64,000 nucleotides of DNA from DASQZK01 sp963771005 (GTDB lineage Bacteria; Bacteroidota; Bacteroidia; Bacteroidales; GCA-2748055), in contig CAVYRO010000006.1 in the NCBI GenBank assembly GCA_963771005.1, positions 1 to 64,000 on the forward strand, read 5' to 3'. Position numbers and translations under genes: made by a program. The notes beneath the pieces were generated by a model. That model saw only the letters and a list, made by a program, of their open reading frames with translations. It was not told where the DNA came from and made no database searches. Shown here piece by piece: positions 8,933 to 18,159 of the stretch. Every line of letters starts with the position of its first letter. Within the stretch, counting starts at the first letter, position 1.

Positions 8933-9202
8933 ATGACACTTACCGACTGGCTTGGATCTGCAGGAGTCTTTCTTATTCTCCTGGCTTATTTTCTGAATAT
9001 TTTCAACCGCCTTGATAAAGAGGGGTACTTCTACGTCCTGATGAATATTTCGGGAGCCGCGCTGGCCTGCCTGGCTTCGGTGATGCTTAAATACCTGCCG
9101 TTCATCATACTCGAAGCTGCATGGACGCTTGTATCCATGGCGGCCCTCATAAAGGTTTCCCTTAGCGACAGGGCAGTTCCCCCGTCCAAACCCGGAGCCT
9201 GA
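8933..9202 (+). CDS. small integral membrane protein, CBU_0592-like
   Basis: An 89-residue protein, almost all of it hydrophobic helices: about residues 8-26 (LGSAGVFLILLAYFLNIF), 34-52 (YVLMNISGAALACLASVML) and 55-75 (YLPFIILEAAWTLVSMAALI), so three membrane passes with a short charged tail. The pattern G-x-x-G-V-x-L-I-L-x-A-Y-F-L-N, Y-x-x-x-N-x-x-G-A-x-L, and F-I-x-L-E-x-x-W matches the small CBU_0592-type membrane domain found alone or fused to transporters. Function is unknown. It is a single-gene unit between the divergent glnN and the convergent dipeptidase. The start ATG has only a weak AAAGA ribosome site, as is common in this phylum. Confidence 0.7.
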   Translation: MTLTDWLGSAGVFLILLAYFLNIFNRLDKEGYFYVLMNISGAALACLASVMLKYLPFIILEAAWTLVSMAALIKVSLSDRAVPPSKPGA

Positions 9203-9338
9203 AACAGGGTACAAAGGCTATAAAAGGAATGTATGTAAAAAGGCAGCCAGATCCCGGTGCGGAAATATAAATGCAGCTAGAGAAAAATTCTGTTTGCATT
9301 GTCTCAGGGCCGGTGTGAAAGCAAGATCAAAAATCGCG

Positions 9339-10715
9339 TCAGGCAGGATCTTCCAAAAAATATTCTGTAAAGTATTTATAGAATAAAGGTATGGTCTCAA
9401 TGCCCTTGAAAAAATTGAACAGGGGATAGCTTTCATTGGGCGAATGGATCGCATCGGATTCGAGGCCGAAACCCATGAGGATCGTTTTTATTCCCAATAC
9501 TTCCTCAAAATCGGAAATGATGGGAATACTCCCTCCGCTGCGTGTCGGGACCGGTATTTTTCCAAAAGTCTCCCCGATCGCCTTGCTTGCAGCCCTGTAT
9601 GCCGGTGTGTCAATGGGCGCAACATATCCCTGTCCGCCATGAAGGCTTTTCACCGAAACCCGGACCGTTTCGGGGGCAATGGAAAGCATGTAGTCTTCGA
9701 AAAGTTTGTCAATTTTCTTTGAATTCTGGTTTGGGACGAGCCTCATTGATACTTTAGCAAATGCTTTGGAAGGAAGAATGGTTTTTGCCCCCTCGCCGGT
9801 GTATCCTCCCCATATACCGCATACATCAAGGCTTGGCCGGATCCCTGTCCGCTCGATGGTGGAGTAACCCTTTTCTCCATCAACCTCCGTAATGCCCAGG
9901 CTTTCCTTAAACTCAGTAAGATCAAAAGGAGCTTTCTCCATTTCAGCCCGCTCCGCCTTGCTAACCTCTTCAACATCATCATAAAATCCGGGGATTGTAA
10001 TGCGATTGTTTTCATCCGTCAGGGAAGCGATCATCCGCGATAGTATATTTACCGGATTTGCCACTGCTCCGCCGAAAAGTCCCGAATGAAGATCCCGGCC
10101 GGGTCCTGTGACTTCCACCTGGAGGTAACTCAGTCCCCTCAGTCCGACTGTAATGGAAGGAATATCGGGTGCAATCATCGTCGTATCGCTCACGAGAATG
10201 ATATCGGCCTTTAGAAGCTCCGTATTTTTCCGGCAGAATTCTTTCAGGCTCGGAGAGCCGATTTCCTCTTCCCCTTCGATCATGAATTTTATATTACACG
10301 TAAGCATCCCCGTTTTATTCATCACTTCGAAGGCTTTGAAATGCATGAACAGTTGCCCTTTATCGTCATCGGCGCCCCTGGCATAGATCTTTCCGTCCCT
10401 GATCTCCGGTTCAAAAGGTCCGGATTTCCATAGATCCAGCGGTTCTGCCGGTTGGACATCATAATGCCCGTATACAAGTACTGTCGGCAATGCAGGATCG
10501 ACCGTCTTTTCGCCAAAAATTACAGGGATGCCTGAGGTGGGCATGATTTCAGCCCTGTCGAGCCCGGCACGGAGAAGGTTTTCTTTTATCAGTTCCGCGG
10601 CCGAATGCATATCATGCCGGTGTTCGGTACTGGCGCTCACCGAAGGGATCCTGATAATCTCAAAAAGTTCGTCGAGAAATCTGTCTTTATTTTTTTCAAT
10701 GTAAGTGCGGATCAT
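9339..10715 (-). CDS. M20-family dipeptidase
   Basis: A 458-residue cytoplasmic zinc peptidase of the M20 (CNDP/PepV-like) type that splits dipeptides. Metal-site motifs are visible: GHYDVQP (H84, D86), ARGADDDKGQ (Asp near 117), the catalytic and ligand glutamates in EGEEEIGS (about 147-152), the VSDTT segment near 172, and the last His in SDAIHSPNESY close to the C-terminus. The lid or dimerisation domain includes GPGRDLHSGLFGGAVANP. The frame extends to 10781, but the extra residues look non-coding; MIRTYIEKNKDRF at 10715 aligns with the usual family start, and no signal peptide is present. The substrate is not resolved; relatives act on a broad range of dipeptides. Confidence 0.92.
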   Translation of the reverse strand: MIRTYIEKNKDRFLDELFEIIRIPSVSASTEHRHDMHSAAELIKENLLRAGLDRAEIMPTSGIPVIFGEKTVDPALPTVLVYGHYDVQPAEPLDLWKSGPFEPEIRDGKIYARGADDDKGQLFMHFKAFEVMNKTGMLTCNIKFMIEGEEEIGSPSLKEFCRKNTELLKADIILVSDTTMIAPDIPSITVGLRGLSYLQVEVTGPGRDLHSGLFGGAVANPVNILSRMIASLTDENNRITIPGFYDDVEEVSKAERAEMEKAPFDLTEFKESLGITEVDGEKGYSTIERTGIRPSLDVCGIWGGYTGEGAKTILPSKAFAKVSMRLVPNQNSKKIDKLFEDYMLSIAPETVRVSVKSLHGGQGYVAPIDTPAYRAASKAIGETFGKIPVPTRSGGSIPIISDFEEVLGIKTILMGFGLESDAIHSPNESYPLFNFFKGIETIPLFYKYFTEYFLEDPA

Positions 10716-10774
10716 AAATGCAGTTTTTTTCCAGGTTGTATAAAAGTGGCTACAAGGATAACTAATTATGACCA

Positions 10775-10798
10775 TCAACAAATCAACAAATCAACAAA
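10775..10798. repeat. octamer microsatellite CAACAAAT x3
   Basis: Three near-perfect copies of an 8-bp unit (CAACAAAT/TCAACAAA register) just before the DUF3109 stop. The same octamer family recurs at 38387-38418 (with CAATAAAT variants) and as CACCAAAT at 38689-38720. Confidence 0.75.
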
Positions 10799-10801
10799 TA
10801 A

Positions 10802-11365
10802 TTATTGCAGCTCATCATACACCTTCTCCAGTTCCGAGTAAAATTCCTGTCCATATACGCGTACGATGGCATCCCTCAGGAAACGAAAAGCCGGAACCTT
10901 CTGATCCCTTCCCAGGATCCTGGCAGGTTCGCATATTCCCCAGCTGTGATAATTAAGGGCGGTGTACTTCCCGACCCGGCTAACCCTGATGGGGTACAGA
11001 TGGCATGATTCCGGTTTCCTGAAAGAGGTCTTCCCCGCCAGATATGCTTTCTCAATGCCGCAATATGCTATGCCATTCTCAAAACAGGTGTATGCGCATT
11101 CGTTCCCGTCAACCAATGGGGTCACTTTATCGCCGTCGTGATCAATGACCCATTTTCCCAGCTCCTCAATGGTTTCCCGGCCTTTTTCCGTTATGAAATC
11201 CCTGATGTTGTCGTATTCCCTCTCCAGAACATCTTCTTCCCCGTCGGCCAGTGGTGCCCCGGCATCACCAATGACACAGCATGATCCATGGCATTTTTCA
11301 AGATGACAGATAAACTCCACCTCAAAAAGCTCGCTGCTGACAATCTTATCCCCAATCTGTATCAT
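10802..11365 (-). CDS. DUF3109 family protein, cysteine-rich
   Basis: A 187-residue protein of the DUF3109 family, common in Bacteroidota. It begins MIQIGDKIVSSELFEVEFIC and carries conserved cysteines in three groups: C-HLEKCHGSCC near residues 20-28, NECAYTCFENGIAYCGIE at about 105-120, and ESCHLYPIRV with GICEPA at about 135-165. The number and spacing suggest a bound metal or iron-sulfur cluster, related to the YkgJ-like CxxxxCC proteins; that is inference. No signal peptide. The frame continues to 11413, but the ATG at 11365 matches family starts. It is divergent from the TPR gene at 11498 with 132 bases between. Function is unknown. Confidence 0.88.
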   Translation of the reverse strand: MIQIGDKIVSSELFEVEFICHLEKCHGSCCVIGDAGAPLADGEEDVLEREYDNIRDFITEKGRETIEELGKWVIDHDGDKVTPLVDGNECAYTCFENGIAYCGIEKAYLAGKTSFRKPESCHLYPIRVSRVGKYTALNYHSWGICEPARILGRDQKVPAFRFLRDAIVRVYGQEFYSELEKVYDELQ

Positions 11366-11497
11366 GATCTCTGTTTTAAACGCATTTATCAGAAAAATCC
11401 AAAGATACCACAATCGCTAAGACAATCGGCACCCGATATTGTTATTCCATCCATAACAATTACATTTGCAGAAGTCCCGCCGGATTCAAGAAAAATA

Positions 11498-12601
11498 ATG
11501 AAGTTTTACATCATACTGTTATTAGGTCTCCTGGTCAATATAACAGGTTTCGGCCAGAAAAGACTGCTGACCAATGAGAGAATCCTCGATGTCTTATACA
11601 AGGGCCTTACCTCAATGTACGGTTACGATTTCGGCCCGGCCCATCTGGCCCTTGATGAGGTGAAGAAAGAATACCCCGGTCATCCCGTATCCCCGTTTTT
11701 CGAAGGCCTGATCACCTATTGGGAAAATTATCCCCTTATACCGGGTCAGGCGGAGGCGGAAAAGTTTACAGGGCTCATGGAAACATGCATCTCGGAGGCG
11801 GACAGTATGCTCGACAGGGATGAGAATGATATTGAAGGTGTTTTTTTCGATCTTTTCGGCAGGGCTTTCTACGTAATGTTCTGGTCGGACAACGGCAAAC
11901 CCGGAAAAGTTTTCCCCTTTCTCAACCAGATGTATAAAGAAACATTGAAAGGCTTTGAATTCAAAGACATCTTCAATGAGTTCTATTTTACCTGCGGCTT
12001 ATATAATTATTATATCGAAGTTTATCCGCAGATCCATCCCGTATACAAACCGGTGGCCATGTTCTTTCGCAAGGGGAACCGGAAACAGGGGATTGAACAA
12101 CTGAAATATTGTGCTGAACATTCCGTTTTTCTCAGGGTGGAAGCACGTCTTTTTCTCTCCATTATTTACCTTAACTATGAGGATGACTTCCGGACAGCCC
12201 AGGAATTTGCCGCTTCCCTCTACAGGGAATTTCCCGGGAATCCTTATTATACAGGTAATTATCTCGAGATACTATTGTATAACCGCAAATACTTCTTTGC
12301 ACCGGTTCTCCTCGATCATCTTGCAGGTTTTCACGATCCGTATGCCGAGCTACAGGCTCATCTTTACCAGGGTTACTATCTTGAAAAGGCAAAGAACCAA
12401 AAGGAGGAAGCCGCTGCAGAATTCAGGAAAGCTCTGGAACTCGGGAAGAAATACGGCCCGTTCGCCAATCATTTCAATGCCATAGCATGGATGGGCCTGG
12501 GCAGGTATTACAAAAGTCTTGGCGACCGTTCCGAAGCATCGTCTTACTTCCGGAAGGCAAAAGAGGCGACCGCCTATGAGTATATACTGAAGGACAAGTG
12601 A
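11498..12601 (+). CDS. secreted TPR-like protein
   Basis: A 367-residue protein with a signal peptide (MKFYIILLLGLLVNITGFGQ, cleavage likely after FG-Q) and helical repeats of the tetratricopeptide class throughout. The clearest are AHLALDEVKKEYPGHPVSPFFEGLI, EARLFLSIIYLNYEDDFRTAQEFAASLYREFPGN and, at the end, AAAEFRKALELGKKYGPFANHFNAIAWMGLGRYYKSLGDRSEASSYFRKA. The middle (GEGLITYWENYPLIPG to KPGKVFPFLNQMYKE) is diverged. Likely periplasmic or outer-membrane scaffold; no enzymatic motif. The frame is open from 11288 across the divergent gene, so the signal peptide decides the start at 11498. The stop is followed at once by a purine-rich repeat array, which may have arisen next to the gene. 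Confidence 0.82.
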   Translation: MKFYIILLLGLLVNITGFGQKRLLTNERILDVLYKGLTSMYGYDFGPAHLALDEVKKEYPGHPVSPFFEGLITYWENYPLIPGQAEAEKFTGLMETCISEADSMLDRDENDIEGVFFDLFGRAFYVMFWSDNGKPGKVFPFLNQMYKETLKGFEFKDIFNEFYFTCGLYNYYIEVYPQIHPVYKPVAMFFRKGNRKQGIEQLKYCAEHSVFLRVEARLFLSIIYLNYEDDFRTAQEFAASLYREFPGNPYYTGNYLEILLYNRKYFFAPVLLDHLAGFHDPYAELQAHLYQGYYLEKAKNQKEEAAAEFRKALELGKKYGPFANHFNAIAWMGLGRYYKSLGDRSEASSYFRKAKEATAYEYILKDK

Positions 12602-12602
12602 G

Positions 12603-12907
12603 AGGACAAGGAGAAAGGTGAAAGGCGAAAGGCGAAAGGGGGGAGGAGACAAGGTGAAAGGTGAAAGGCGAAAGGCGAAAGGGGGGAGAAGAAAGGTGAA
12701 AGGTGAAAGGTGAAAGGCGAAAGGGAGGAGGAGACAAGGTGAAAGGTGAAAGGCGAAAGGCGAAAGGGGGGAGAAGAAAGGTGAAAGGTGAAAGGTGAAA
12801 GGCGAAAGGGAGGAGGAGACAAGGAGAAAGGTGAAAGGTGAAAGGCGAAAGGGGGGAGAAGAAAGGTGAAAGGTGAAAGGCGAAAGGCGAAAGGGGAAAG
12901 GCGAAAG
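12603..12907. repeat. purine-rich heptamer array (GTGAAAG/GCGAAAG) with 85-bp higher-order period
   Basis: About 305 bases built from GTGAAAG and GCGAAAG heptamers, with GGGGGGAGAAGAAAG and GGAGGAGGAGACAAGG interruptions. The marker GACAAGG occurs at 12605, 12648, 12733 and 12818: the last three are exactly 85 bp apart, so an 85-bp block has been copied. The plus strand is nearly all purine, which favours triplex or slipped structures. Minus-strand frames across it (Leu-Ser-Pro-Phe-rich, for example 12350-12961) are repeat translations and are not called as genes. Confidence 0.92.
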
Positions 12908-12988
12908 TTCCGTGTTCATCCCCGTCTCCCGGCTGCTTCCCCTAAATATTAATCCGTTCAACCCGTGTTCCGGTGTAGCATAAATGTT

Positions 12989-12996
12989 TAACTTTG
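12989..12996 (+). promoter_or_regulatory. candidate -7 box for the DUF3267 gene
   Basis: TAACTTTG matches TAnnTTTG and lies 21 bases before the ATG at 13018 (6 bases before the ATG at 13003). If used, transcription would begin around 13003, favouring the start at 13018 or a leaderless start at 13003. No clear -33 element. Confidence 0.4.
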
Positions 12997-13017
12997 AACG
13001 TTATGTTCCCCTTTTCC

Positions 13018-13650
13018 ATGGCACAGTACACAACAGAGCAACTTGAAAACGATCCCCTGTTCCGGCAGGTGAACCGTCTCGGGTATGATGCCATCCTGCA
13101 ATTTGTATGGGCCAATATCCGTGAGCGGAATATCAGTACTGCATTCTACCTTTTCATAAACCTGCTTTATCTTATCTTCCTCGGAGGGATCGTGATCACC
13201 GGACTTTTTTCTCACGGGTATCATGCCGGGCCCGTATTTACCTCACTCTTCTGGGGTGTCATCGCCGGTTCTTTCGCCATAATACCGATCCATGAAGGAT
13301 TTCACGGCCTGGCTTATAAACTGATAGGCGCCCCTGTTATCCGTTTCGGAGCCGACCTGAAACAAATGCTGTTCTATGTTGCTGCAGACCGGTATGTAAC
13401 CGGGCGCCGCGGTTTTTATTTCGTGGCGCTGACACCATTCTTCGGCATAAATTTCATCGCCATCTTCATTGCCTTTTTTCTCAACGGCTACTGGCATATC
13501 TTCCTGACTACCTTTCTTCTCTTTCACAACATCATGTGCATAGGCGATTTTGCAATGGTCAGCTTTTTTCTGAAACACCGCGGCAAGGAGCTTTATACCT
13601 TTGATGATCATAAAAACCGCATCTCCTATATTTACGAACGGATCGCCTGA
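13018..13650 (+). CDS. DUF3267 putative membrane zincin
   Basis: A 210-residue membrane protein of the DUF3267 family, predicted to be related to site-2-type intramembrane zinc proteases. It has an N-terminal soluble part (MAQYTTEQLENDPLFRQVNRLGYD), then membrane helices at about 45-65 (AFYLFINLLYLIFLGGIVI), 75-95, 135-160 (FYFVALTPFFGINFIAIFIAFFL) and 165-190. The second helix region carries IPIHEGFHGLAYKLIG, an H-E-x-x-H motif with the expected Gly, and a later M-C-I-G-D-F segment may supply the third ligand Asp, as in M50 proteases. In-frame starts exist at 13018, 13003 (ATG) and 12994 (TTG); 13018 is chosen because the preceding codons look like leader and a -7 box sits just upstream. Substrate unknown. 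Confidence 0.8.
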   Translation: MAQYTTEQLENDPLFRQVNRLGYDAILQFVWANIRERNISTAFYLFINLLYLIFLGGIVITGLFSHGYHAGPVFTSLFWGVIAGSFAIIPIHEGFHGLAYKLIGAPVIRFGADLKQMLFYVAADRYVTGRRGFYFVALTPFFGINFIAIFIAFFLNGYWHIFLTTFLLFHNIMCIGDFAMVSFFLKHRGKELYTFDDHKNRISYIYERIA

Positions 13651-13831
13651 TACATTGTCGTAATACAATGAAGATCAGATGAATGAGGTATCGTATTTTT
13701 TAGATTACCACTTGCCTGATCGGAAATAATGCCGGATTCCGGAACAAAATGACCGGAAAATCCCTGCCGGGTGTATCCTGAATTATATATCTTTATTCGC
13801 CATTATTCCCGAATCCTTCAAAACCTGCCTC

Positions 13832-15976
13832 ATGAAAAATATTTTGCTTTTTCTGCTGCTGTTTGCATTTATTCCCAAAATTCTGATTGCCCAGGAATAT
13901 TTCCAACAGGTGGGAAATAAAATCATTTTGTCCAATGGTGAGATCACCCGTGAGATCAGTATGGAACATGACAGCCTTATAGGTACCCGGCTGAGTCTCC
14001 CGGACGGTACGAACTTTATCCGTAACAGCAGGGAAGTTTCGTTTCTGCTGAACGGCAGGTCTACCGATGGCTTCAGTGGCTGGAAACTTTTATCTGTAAT
14101 GCCTCTCAGGGGTGAGAGGGAGGGCAATGGTGTCACCCTCACACTCGACGCCATCGGGGATCTCCCTCTCAGGATAGAACTTAATTACCTGATGTACCCT
14201 GGCTTTAAGGTGGTCCGGAAATGGATCCGTTTCCTAAATACAGGCAAAAGTGATATCAGGCTGGAAGCTCTGAACACAGAAGACCTGATCACCACCCTTT
14301 CCCAGGTCTCTTCGGTGGTGTATAACAATTATGCGAGGATGAAACAGCTCGGCACCTTTGTCGGAGACTGGGATGACCCGGTAGTTGTTGTTCACGATAT
14401 GACAGGGAGGAGGGGTATTGCCATAGGTAATGAAGCCCCCGGCATCCTGAAGCGCACTGCTTTCAATACCTTACATGAGAATCTTGAAGCAGGGCTCACC
14501 CATCCCGGACAGGATTACCCCTTCAGAAAATGGCTGAAACCGGATGAGAAATGGGAAAGTCCGAAAACTTTTATTTCCGCTTACTCCGGTACCGACGACG
14601 GCTATAGCGTTGTTAACGGTGAGATCAACGCTTTCGTCGTGCAATGCCTGAAGACGCTTATTGTTGAGGATAAGCATAAACCTGTTTTTGTGTATAATAC
14701 CTGGAATCCCTTCCGTACCTTTGTAAGCGATTCGCTGATCAGGTCTGTGGCGAAGGCAGCCTCGGAATGCGGGATACAGGAATTCATCATCGACGACGGA
14801 TGGCAGATCAACGCCGGTTCAGTTTCCTCGCCCGATGCCTGGGGCAATAATTATGGCGACTGGCTGGTGGATGAAAATAAGTTCCCCGGCGGACTCAAAC
14901 CCACATTCGATTATATCCGTTCTCTGGGGATGAAACCGGGATTATGGATCACCATTGGTGCAGCAACAGCCGATTCGAAAGTTTACGGCGATCACCCGGA
15001 ATGGTTCGTGGAGAACAGCGAAGGAGAACCCGGAAATATCCACTCTGCAAGGGACCGTGATTTTTTTTCGAGTTGTTTCGGGACCGGCTGGTTTGAATAC
15101 ATAAAAGGCGTTGTTCTGAGGCTTGCCAATGAATACGGTCTTGCCTATGCAAAACTTGATTTCTCTGTCGTCACCAGTGCATATGTCACCGATAACAGCA
15201 TCTCCGGGTGCTACGCAACCGGCCATCCTTACCACCGTGATCATGAAGAATCTTTCATCGTGATCTATGAACGGATCCTGAAACTCTTCGACGAACTGCA
15301 TAAGGAAGCCCCGGGTCTTTTCATAGATTGTACTTTTGAAACTGCCGGCAAGCTTCAACTGATGGATTATGCCATAGCCGAACATGCCGAAGGGAACTGG
15401 CTTTCGAATTTTGAAGAGCCCTCACCCCTCGGACCCCTGCGGATCCGGCAGATGGCATGGTGGCGGTCACCTGCTGTCCCGGCAGGTTCCCTGGTCATCG
15501 GTAATTCACAAATGAACGACCCCGGATTTGAACTGGCTCTGCAGTCGCTCACCGGTACCCTGCCCATTGTTCTGGGCGATCCGCGAAAGATACCTGTCCA
15601 GAAGAGGGCGCGTATCAAAGAATGGTCCGGCTGGATGCAGTCTATGCAAAACAAATACGATTATATGTCATACAGGAAGGACCTTCCGGGATTCGGGGAA
15701 CCCGGAGAGGGGTCCTGGGACGGGTGGATGAGGATTAATTTTCAGAGCCGTGAAGGTGGCATCTTTGGAGTCTTCAGACAAAATGCCTTCGAGAACAACC
15801 GGATGATCTTTCTTTCTGATCTTCAGCCGGGTCAAACTTATACCGTCAGGCTGGCCCCGGAAGGCAGGGAATTTTTGCGGGCTACCGGTAAATCGCTTAT
15901 GGAAAAAGGGTTCAGCGTTGAGATTCCCGAGAATTATGGTGCGAGGATCTTTGAAGTGTCTCTTACCGGAAAATGA
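13832..15976 (+). CDS. secreted GH36-type alpha-galactosidase-like glycoside hydrolase
   Basis: A 714-residue exported glycoside hydrolase with signal peptide MKNILLFLLLFAFIPKILIAQ. Layout follows GH36: an N-terminal beta-sandwich (about 25-290), a TIM barrel (about 290-620) and a C-terminal beta domain. Barrel motifs: VFVYNTWNPF, EFIIDDGWQINAG near 325, GLKPTFDYIRSLGMKPGLWI near 365, and AYAKLDFSVV, whose Asp (about 443) sits where GH36 has its nucleophile (K-x-D). The candidate acid/base Asp is in KLQLMDYAIAEHAEGNW. The motif spacing is looser than in classical melibiases, so the substrate (alpha-galactoside, or another alpha-linked sugar) is open. It overlaps the upstream part of the tpx frame by four bases but not its real start. 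No SusC/D pair is near, so it seems a stand-alone enzyme. Confidence 0.85.
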   Translation: MKNILLFLLLFAFIPKILIAQEYFQQVGNKIILSNGEITREISMEHDSLIGTRLSLPDGTNFIRNSREVSFLLNGRSTDGFSGWKLLSVMPLRGEREGNGVTLTLDAIGDLPLRIELNYLMYPGFKVVRKWIRFLNTGKSDIRLEALNTEDLITTLSQVSSVVYNNYARMKQLGTFVGDWDDPVVVVHDMTGRRGIAIGNEAPGILKRTAFNTLHENLEAGLTHPGQDYPFRKWLKPDEKWESPKTFISAYSGTDDGYSVVNGEINAFVVQCLKTLIVEDKHKPVFVYNTWNPFRTFVSDSLIRSVAKAASECGIQEFIIDDGWQINAGSVSSPDAWGNNYGDWLVDENKFPGGLKPTFDYIRSLGMKPGLWITIGAATADSKVYGDHPEWFVENSEGEPGNIHSARDRDFFSSCFGTGWFEYIKGVVLRLANEYGLAYAKLDFSVVTSAYVTDNSISGCYATGHPYHRDHEESFIVIYERILKLFDELHKEAPGLFIDCTFETAGKLQLMDYAIAEHAEGNWLSNFEEPSPLGPLRIRQMAWWRSPAVPAGSLVIGNSQMNDPGFELALQSLTGTLPIVLGDPRKIPVQKRARIKEWSGWMQSMQNKYDYMSYRKDLPGFGEPGEGSWDGWMRINFQSREGGIFGVFRQNAFENNRMIFLSDLQPGQTYTVRLAPEGREFLRATGKSLMEKGFSVEIPENYGARIFEVSLTGK

Positions 15977-16044
15977 GGTATCCGGGATACAAAACATTTC
16001 ACAAGCCGGCCTGTTACCCTCTTTTACTGTTTAATTCATCTGAG

Positions 16045-16545
16045 ATGGCAGAAATTACACATAAAGGACAGGCGGTGCATACCATCGGGAGACTTCCCGT
16101 AACCGGGTCCGATGCTCCCGGTTTCACCCTTGTAAAAACAGATCTTACCGAGACGTCGCTAAATGATTACCGGGGGAAGAAGGTGATCCTGAATATTTTC
16201 CCCAGCATCGATACCAGCACCTGTGCGGCATCCGAACGCAGGTTCAATGAAGCAGTGGGAGATCTCAAAGGCGCTGTTGTGATCTCCGTATCCATGGATC
16301 TTCCTTATGCCCTGAGGCGATTCTGTGCTGCGGAAGGTATTGCGGCTGTCATACCGGGCAGCGCTTTCCGCTCTCCGGGGTTTGGGAAGGATTACGGAGT
16401 TCTCATGACCGACGGAAGGATGAAAGGTCTGTTTTCGCGGGCTGTCGTGGTGATTGATGAGCAGGGCCGCGTAGTATATTCGGAACAGGTGCCGGAGATC
16501 AACAGGGAACCTGATTATGCGGCTGCACTTCGTGCCGCCGGATGA
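16045..16545 (+). CDS. tpx: thiol peroxidase, atypical 2-Cys peroxiredoxin
   Basis: A 166-residue cytoplasmic peroxidase that reduces peroxides with electrons from thioredoxin. The peroxidatic cysteine is C60 in IDTSTCAASERRFNE and the resolving cysteine is C94 in ALRRFCAAEGI, the spacing of Tpx. Other family marks are MAEITHKGQAVHTIGRLP at the N-terminus, SDAPGFTL, FPSIDTSTC, SVSMDLPYALRRFC and FGKDYGVLM. The frame is open from 15973, but only the ATG at 16045 gives the conserved family start. It lies 68 bases after the GH36 gene on the same strand and could be read through from it. Confidence 0.96.
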   Translation: MAEITHKGQAVHTIGRLPVTGSDAPGFTLVKTDLTETSLNDYRGKKVILNIFPSIDTSTCAASERRFNEAVGDLKGAVVISVSMDLPYALRRFCAAEGIAAVIPGSAFRSPGFGKDYGVLMTDGRMKGLFSRAVVVIDEQGRVVYSEQVPEINREPDYAAALRAAG

Positions 16546-16671
16546 ACTTTAGCCATTTTTCCTGCCCGGGTATCCCAGGGCCGGAAAATTCCGTAGCAGT
16601 AAAGAGCATATTATGTTGCGATTTATATTCAAAGATGATTATTTTAGCCTGCTCATAAAAAATTCAATGCA

Positions 16672-18102
16672 ATGGCCGGATTCATTTCGCAGGTAAAATC
16701 CTATCCCCGTACTTTCTGGGCTGCCAATACCCTCGAACTCTTTGAACGATGGGCATATTACGGGATCTTCAATCTCCTCGCACTCTACCTGACAAATTCT
16801 CCGGAGACGGGAGCCCTGGGATTTTCTCAGGTTGAAAAGGGCCTGATCATGGGCATCGTCAATGCCATCCTATACTTCCTGCCGGTCATTACGGGTTCTA
16901 TCGCGGATAAATTCGGATACAAGAAAGTTCTGGTTATCGCCTTTATCATCCTTTCATCGGGGTATTACGTCATGGGACTTGTAACGACCTTCGCCACCGT
17001 CTTTATCACCTTTTTTTATGTGGCGATCGGGGCTGCGCTTTTCAAGCCCATTATATCGGCAACCATCGCCAAAAGCACCAATGAGGAAAATTCTTCACTT
17101 GGTTTCGGAATATTTTATATGATCATTAATGTCGGCGGGCTCATCGGGCCACTGCTTGCATCGTCCCTGCGGGAATCTTCGTGGAACTACATATTTATCA
17201 TGTCCGCCGCAGCCATCCTGGTCAACCTCGTCATTGTAATCCTGTTTTTCAAAGAGCCTGAACGGGAAGAAAACAGGGATTCACTCCTGAAAAGCATCGG
17301 TGATGTGTTCCGGAATATTTACATGGCTGTGAGTGACTTGCGTTTTACCGTGTTCCTGCTGATCATCATCGGTTCATGGACCGTTTTCTGGCAGTATTTC
17401 TACAGCCTGCCTGTTTTCATCCAGCAATGGGTGGATACACATGCGCTTTATGAATTCTTTTACAGAATATCACCGGGCCTGGCCCGTGCTGTCGGATCGG
17501 GATCAGGAGTTATCCTCGCAGAAAAATTCATCGCGATGGATGCCTTCTTTATCGTGATCCTGCAGATCATCGTCAGCACGGTCATCTCGCGGATACGGCC
17601 CATGCATTCGATGATCGCCGGGATCCTGGTCAATACCCTCGGGCTTACCCTGGCCGTTCTTACCCGGAATCCTTTCATCCTTCTCCTGTCTATCCTTATC
17701 TTCTCGCTCGGAGAAATGATATTTTCACCGAAAATACTTGAATACATAGGCCGCATTGCCCCAAGAGACAAGGCGGCCGTCTATATGGGAACGCAGTTCC
17801 TTCCCATCGCTGCAGGAAACTTCATCGGCGGCTTCATCGCGGGGGGTGTTTACGAAAAGCTGGCCGATAAGATCGAAATGGCAAAAAAAATCATTCCCGG
17901 ACCGGTTAGCCCCGGACTCACCAGTGAACAGATCACCTCCCTGGCCATGAAAGCCGGTAATGTGGATGAAGCCGGTCTCACCCGGATGCTCTGGAACAAT
18001 TACCATCCTTTCCGCTTCGGGTATGTGCTCCTGGGCCTGGGCCTTTTTACGGTTATCCTGCTCATTATCTATGACAGGTACCTGAAGAGAAAGGGAGACT
18101 GA
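16672..18102 (+). CDS. proton-dependent oligopeptide transporter (POT/PTR family, MFS fold)
   Basis: A 476-residue inner-membrane carrier. It carries the POT motif E-x-x-E-R in LELFERWAYYG (E22, E25, R26), followed by YLTNSPETGALGFSQVEKGLIMGIVNAILYFLPVITGSIADKFGYKKVL, the usual helix 2-loop-helix 3 with G-x-x-x-D-x-x-G-Y-K-K. The FxYxxxNxGxxxxP-like motif 2 appears as FGIFYMIINVGGLIGPLL. About 12 helices with a C-terminal extension. POT carriers bring di- and tripeptides or related compounds in with protons; here the exact substrate is open, as similar Bacteroidota proteins are simply annotated as MFS. The gene is single, between tpx and the degraded segment downstream. Confidence 0.85.
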   Translation: MAGFISQVKSYPRTFWAANTLELFERWAYYGIFNLLALYLTNSPETGALGFSQVEKGLIMGIVNAILYFLPVITGSIADKFGYKKVLVIAFIILSSGYYVMGLVTTFATVFITFFYVAIGAALFKPIISATIAKSTNEENSSLGFGIFYMIINVGGLIGPLLASSLRESSWNYIFIMSAAAILVNLVIVILFFKEPEREENRDSLLKSIGDVFRNIYMAVSDLRFTVFLLIIIGSWTVFWQYFYSLPVFIQQWVDTHALYEFFYRISPGLARAVGSGSGVILAEKFIAMDAFFIVILQIIVSTVISRIRPMHSMIAGILVNTLGLTLAVLTRNPFILLLSILIFSLGEMIFSPKILEYIGRIAPRDKAAVYMGTQFLPIAAGNFIGGFIAGGVYEKLADKIEMAKKIIPGPVSPGLTSEQITSLAMKAGNVDEAGLTRMLWNNYHPFRFGYVLLGLGLFTVILLIIYDRYLKRKGD

Positions 18103-18159
18103 GGAAAGATCCTGAAAGTATATACCTTTCCTGGAAATAAAATCCGTACTACTTCCAGA

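Noticed and set aside
12350..12961. Leu-Ser-Pro-Phe-rich protein on the minus strand
   Set aside because: It reads through the purine heptamer array and the 3' end of the TPR gene; low complexity comes from the DNA repeat.
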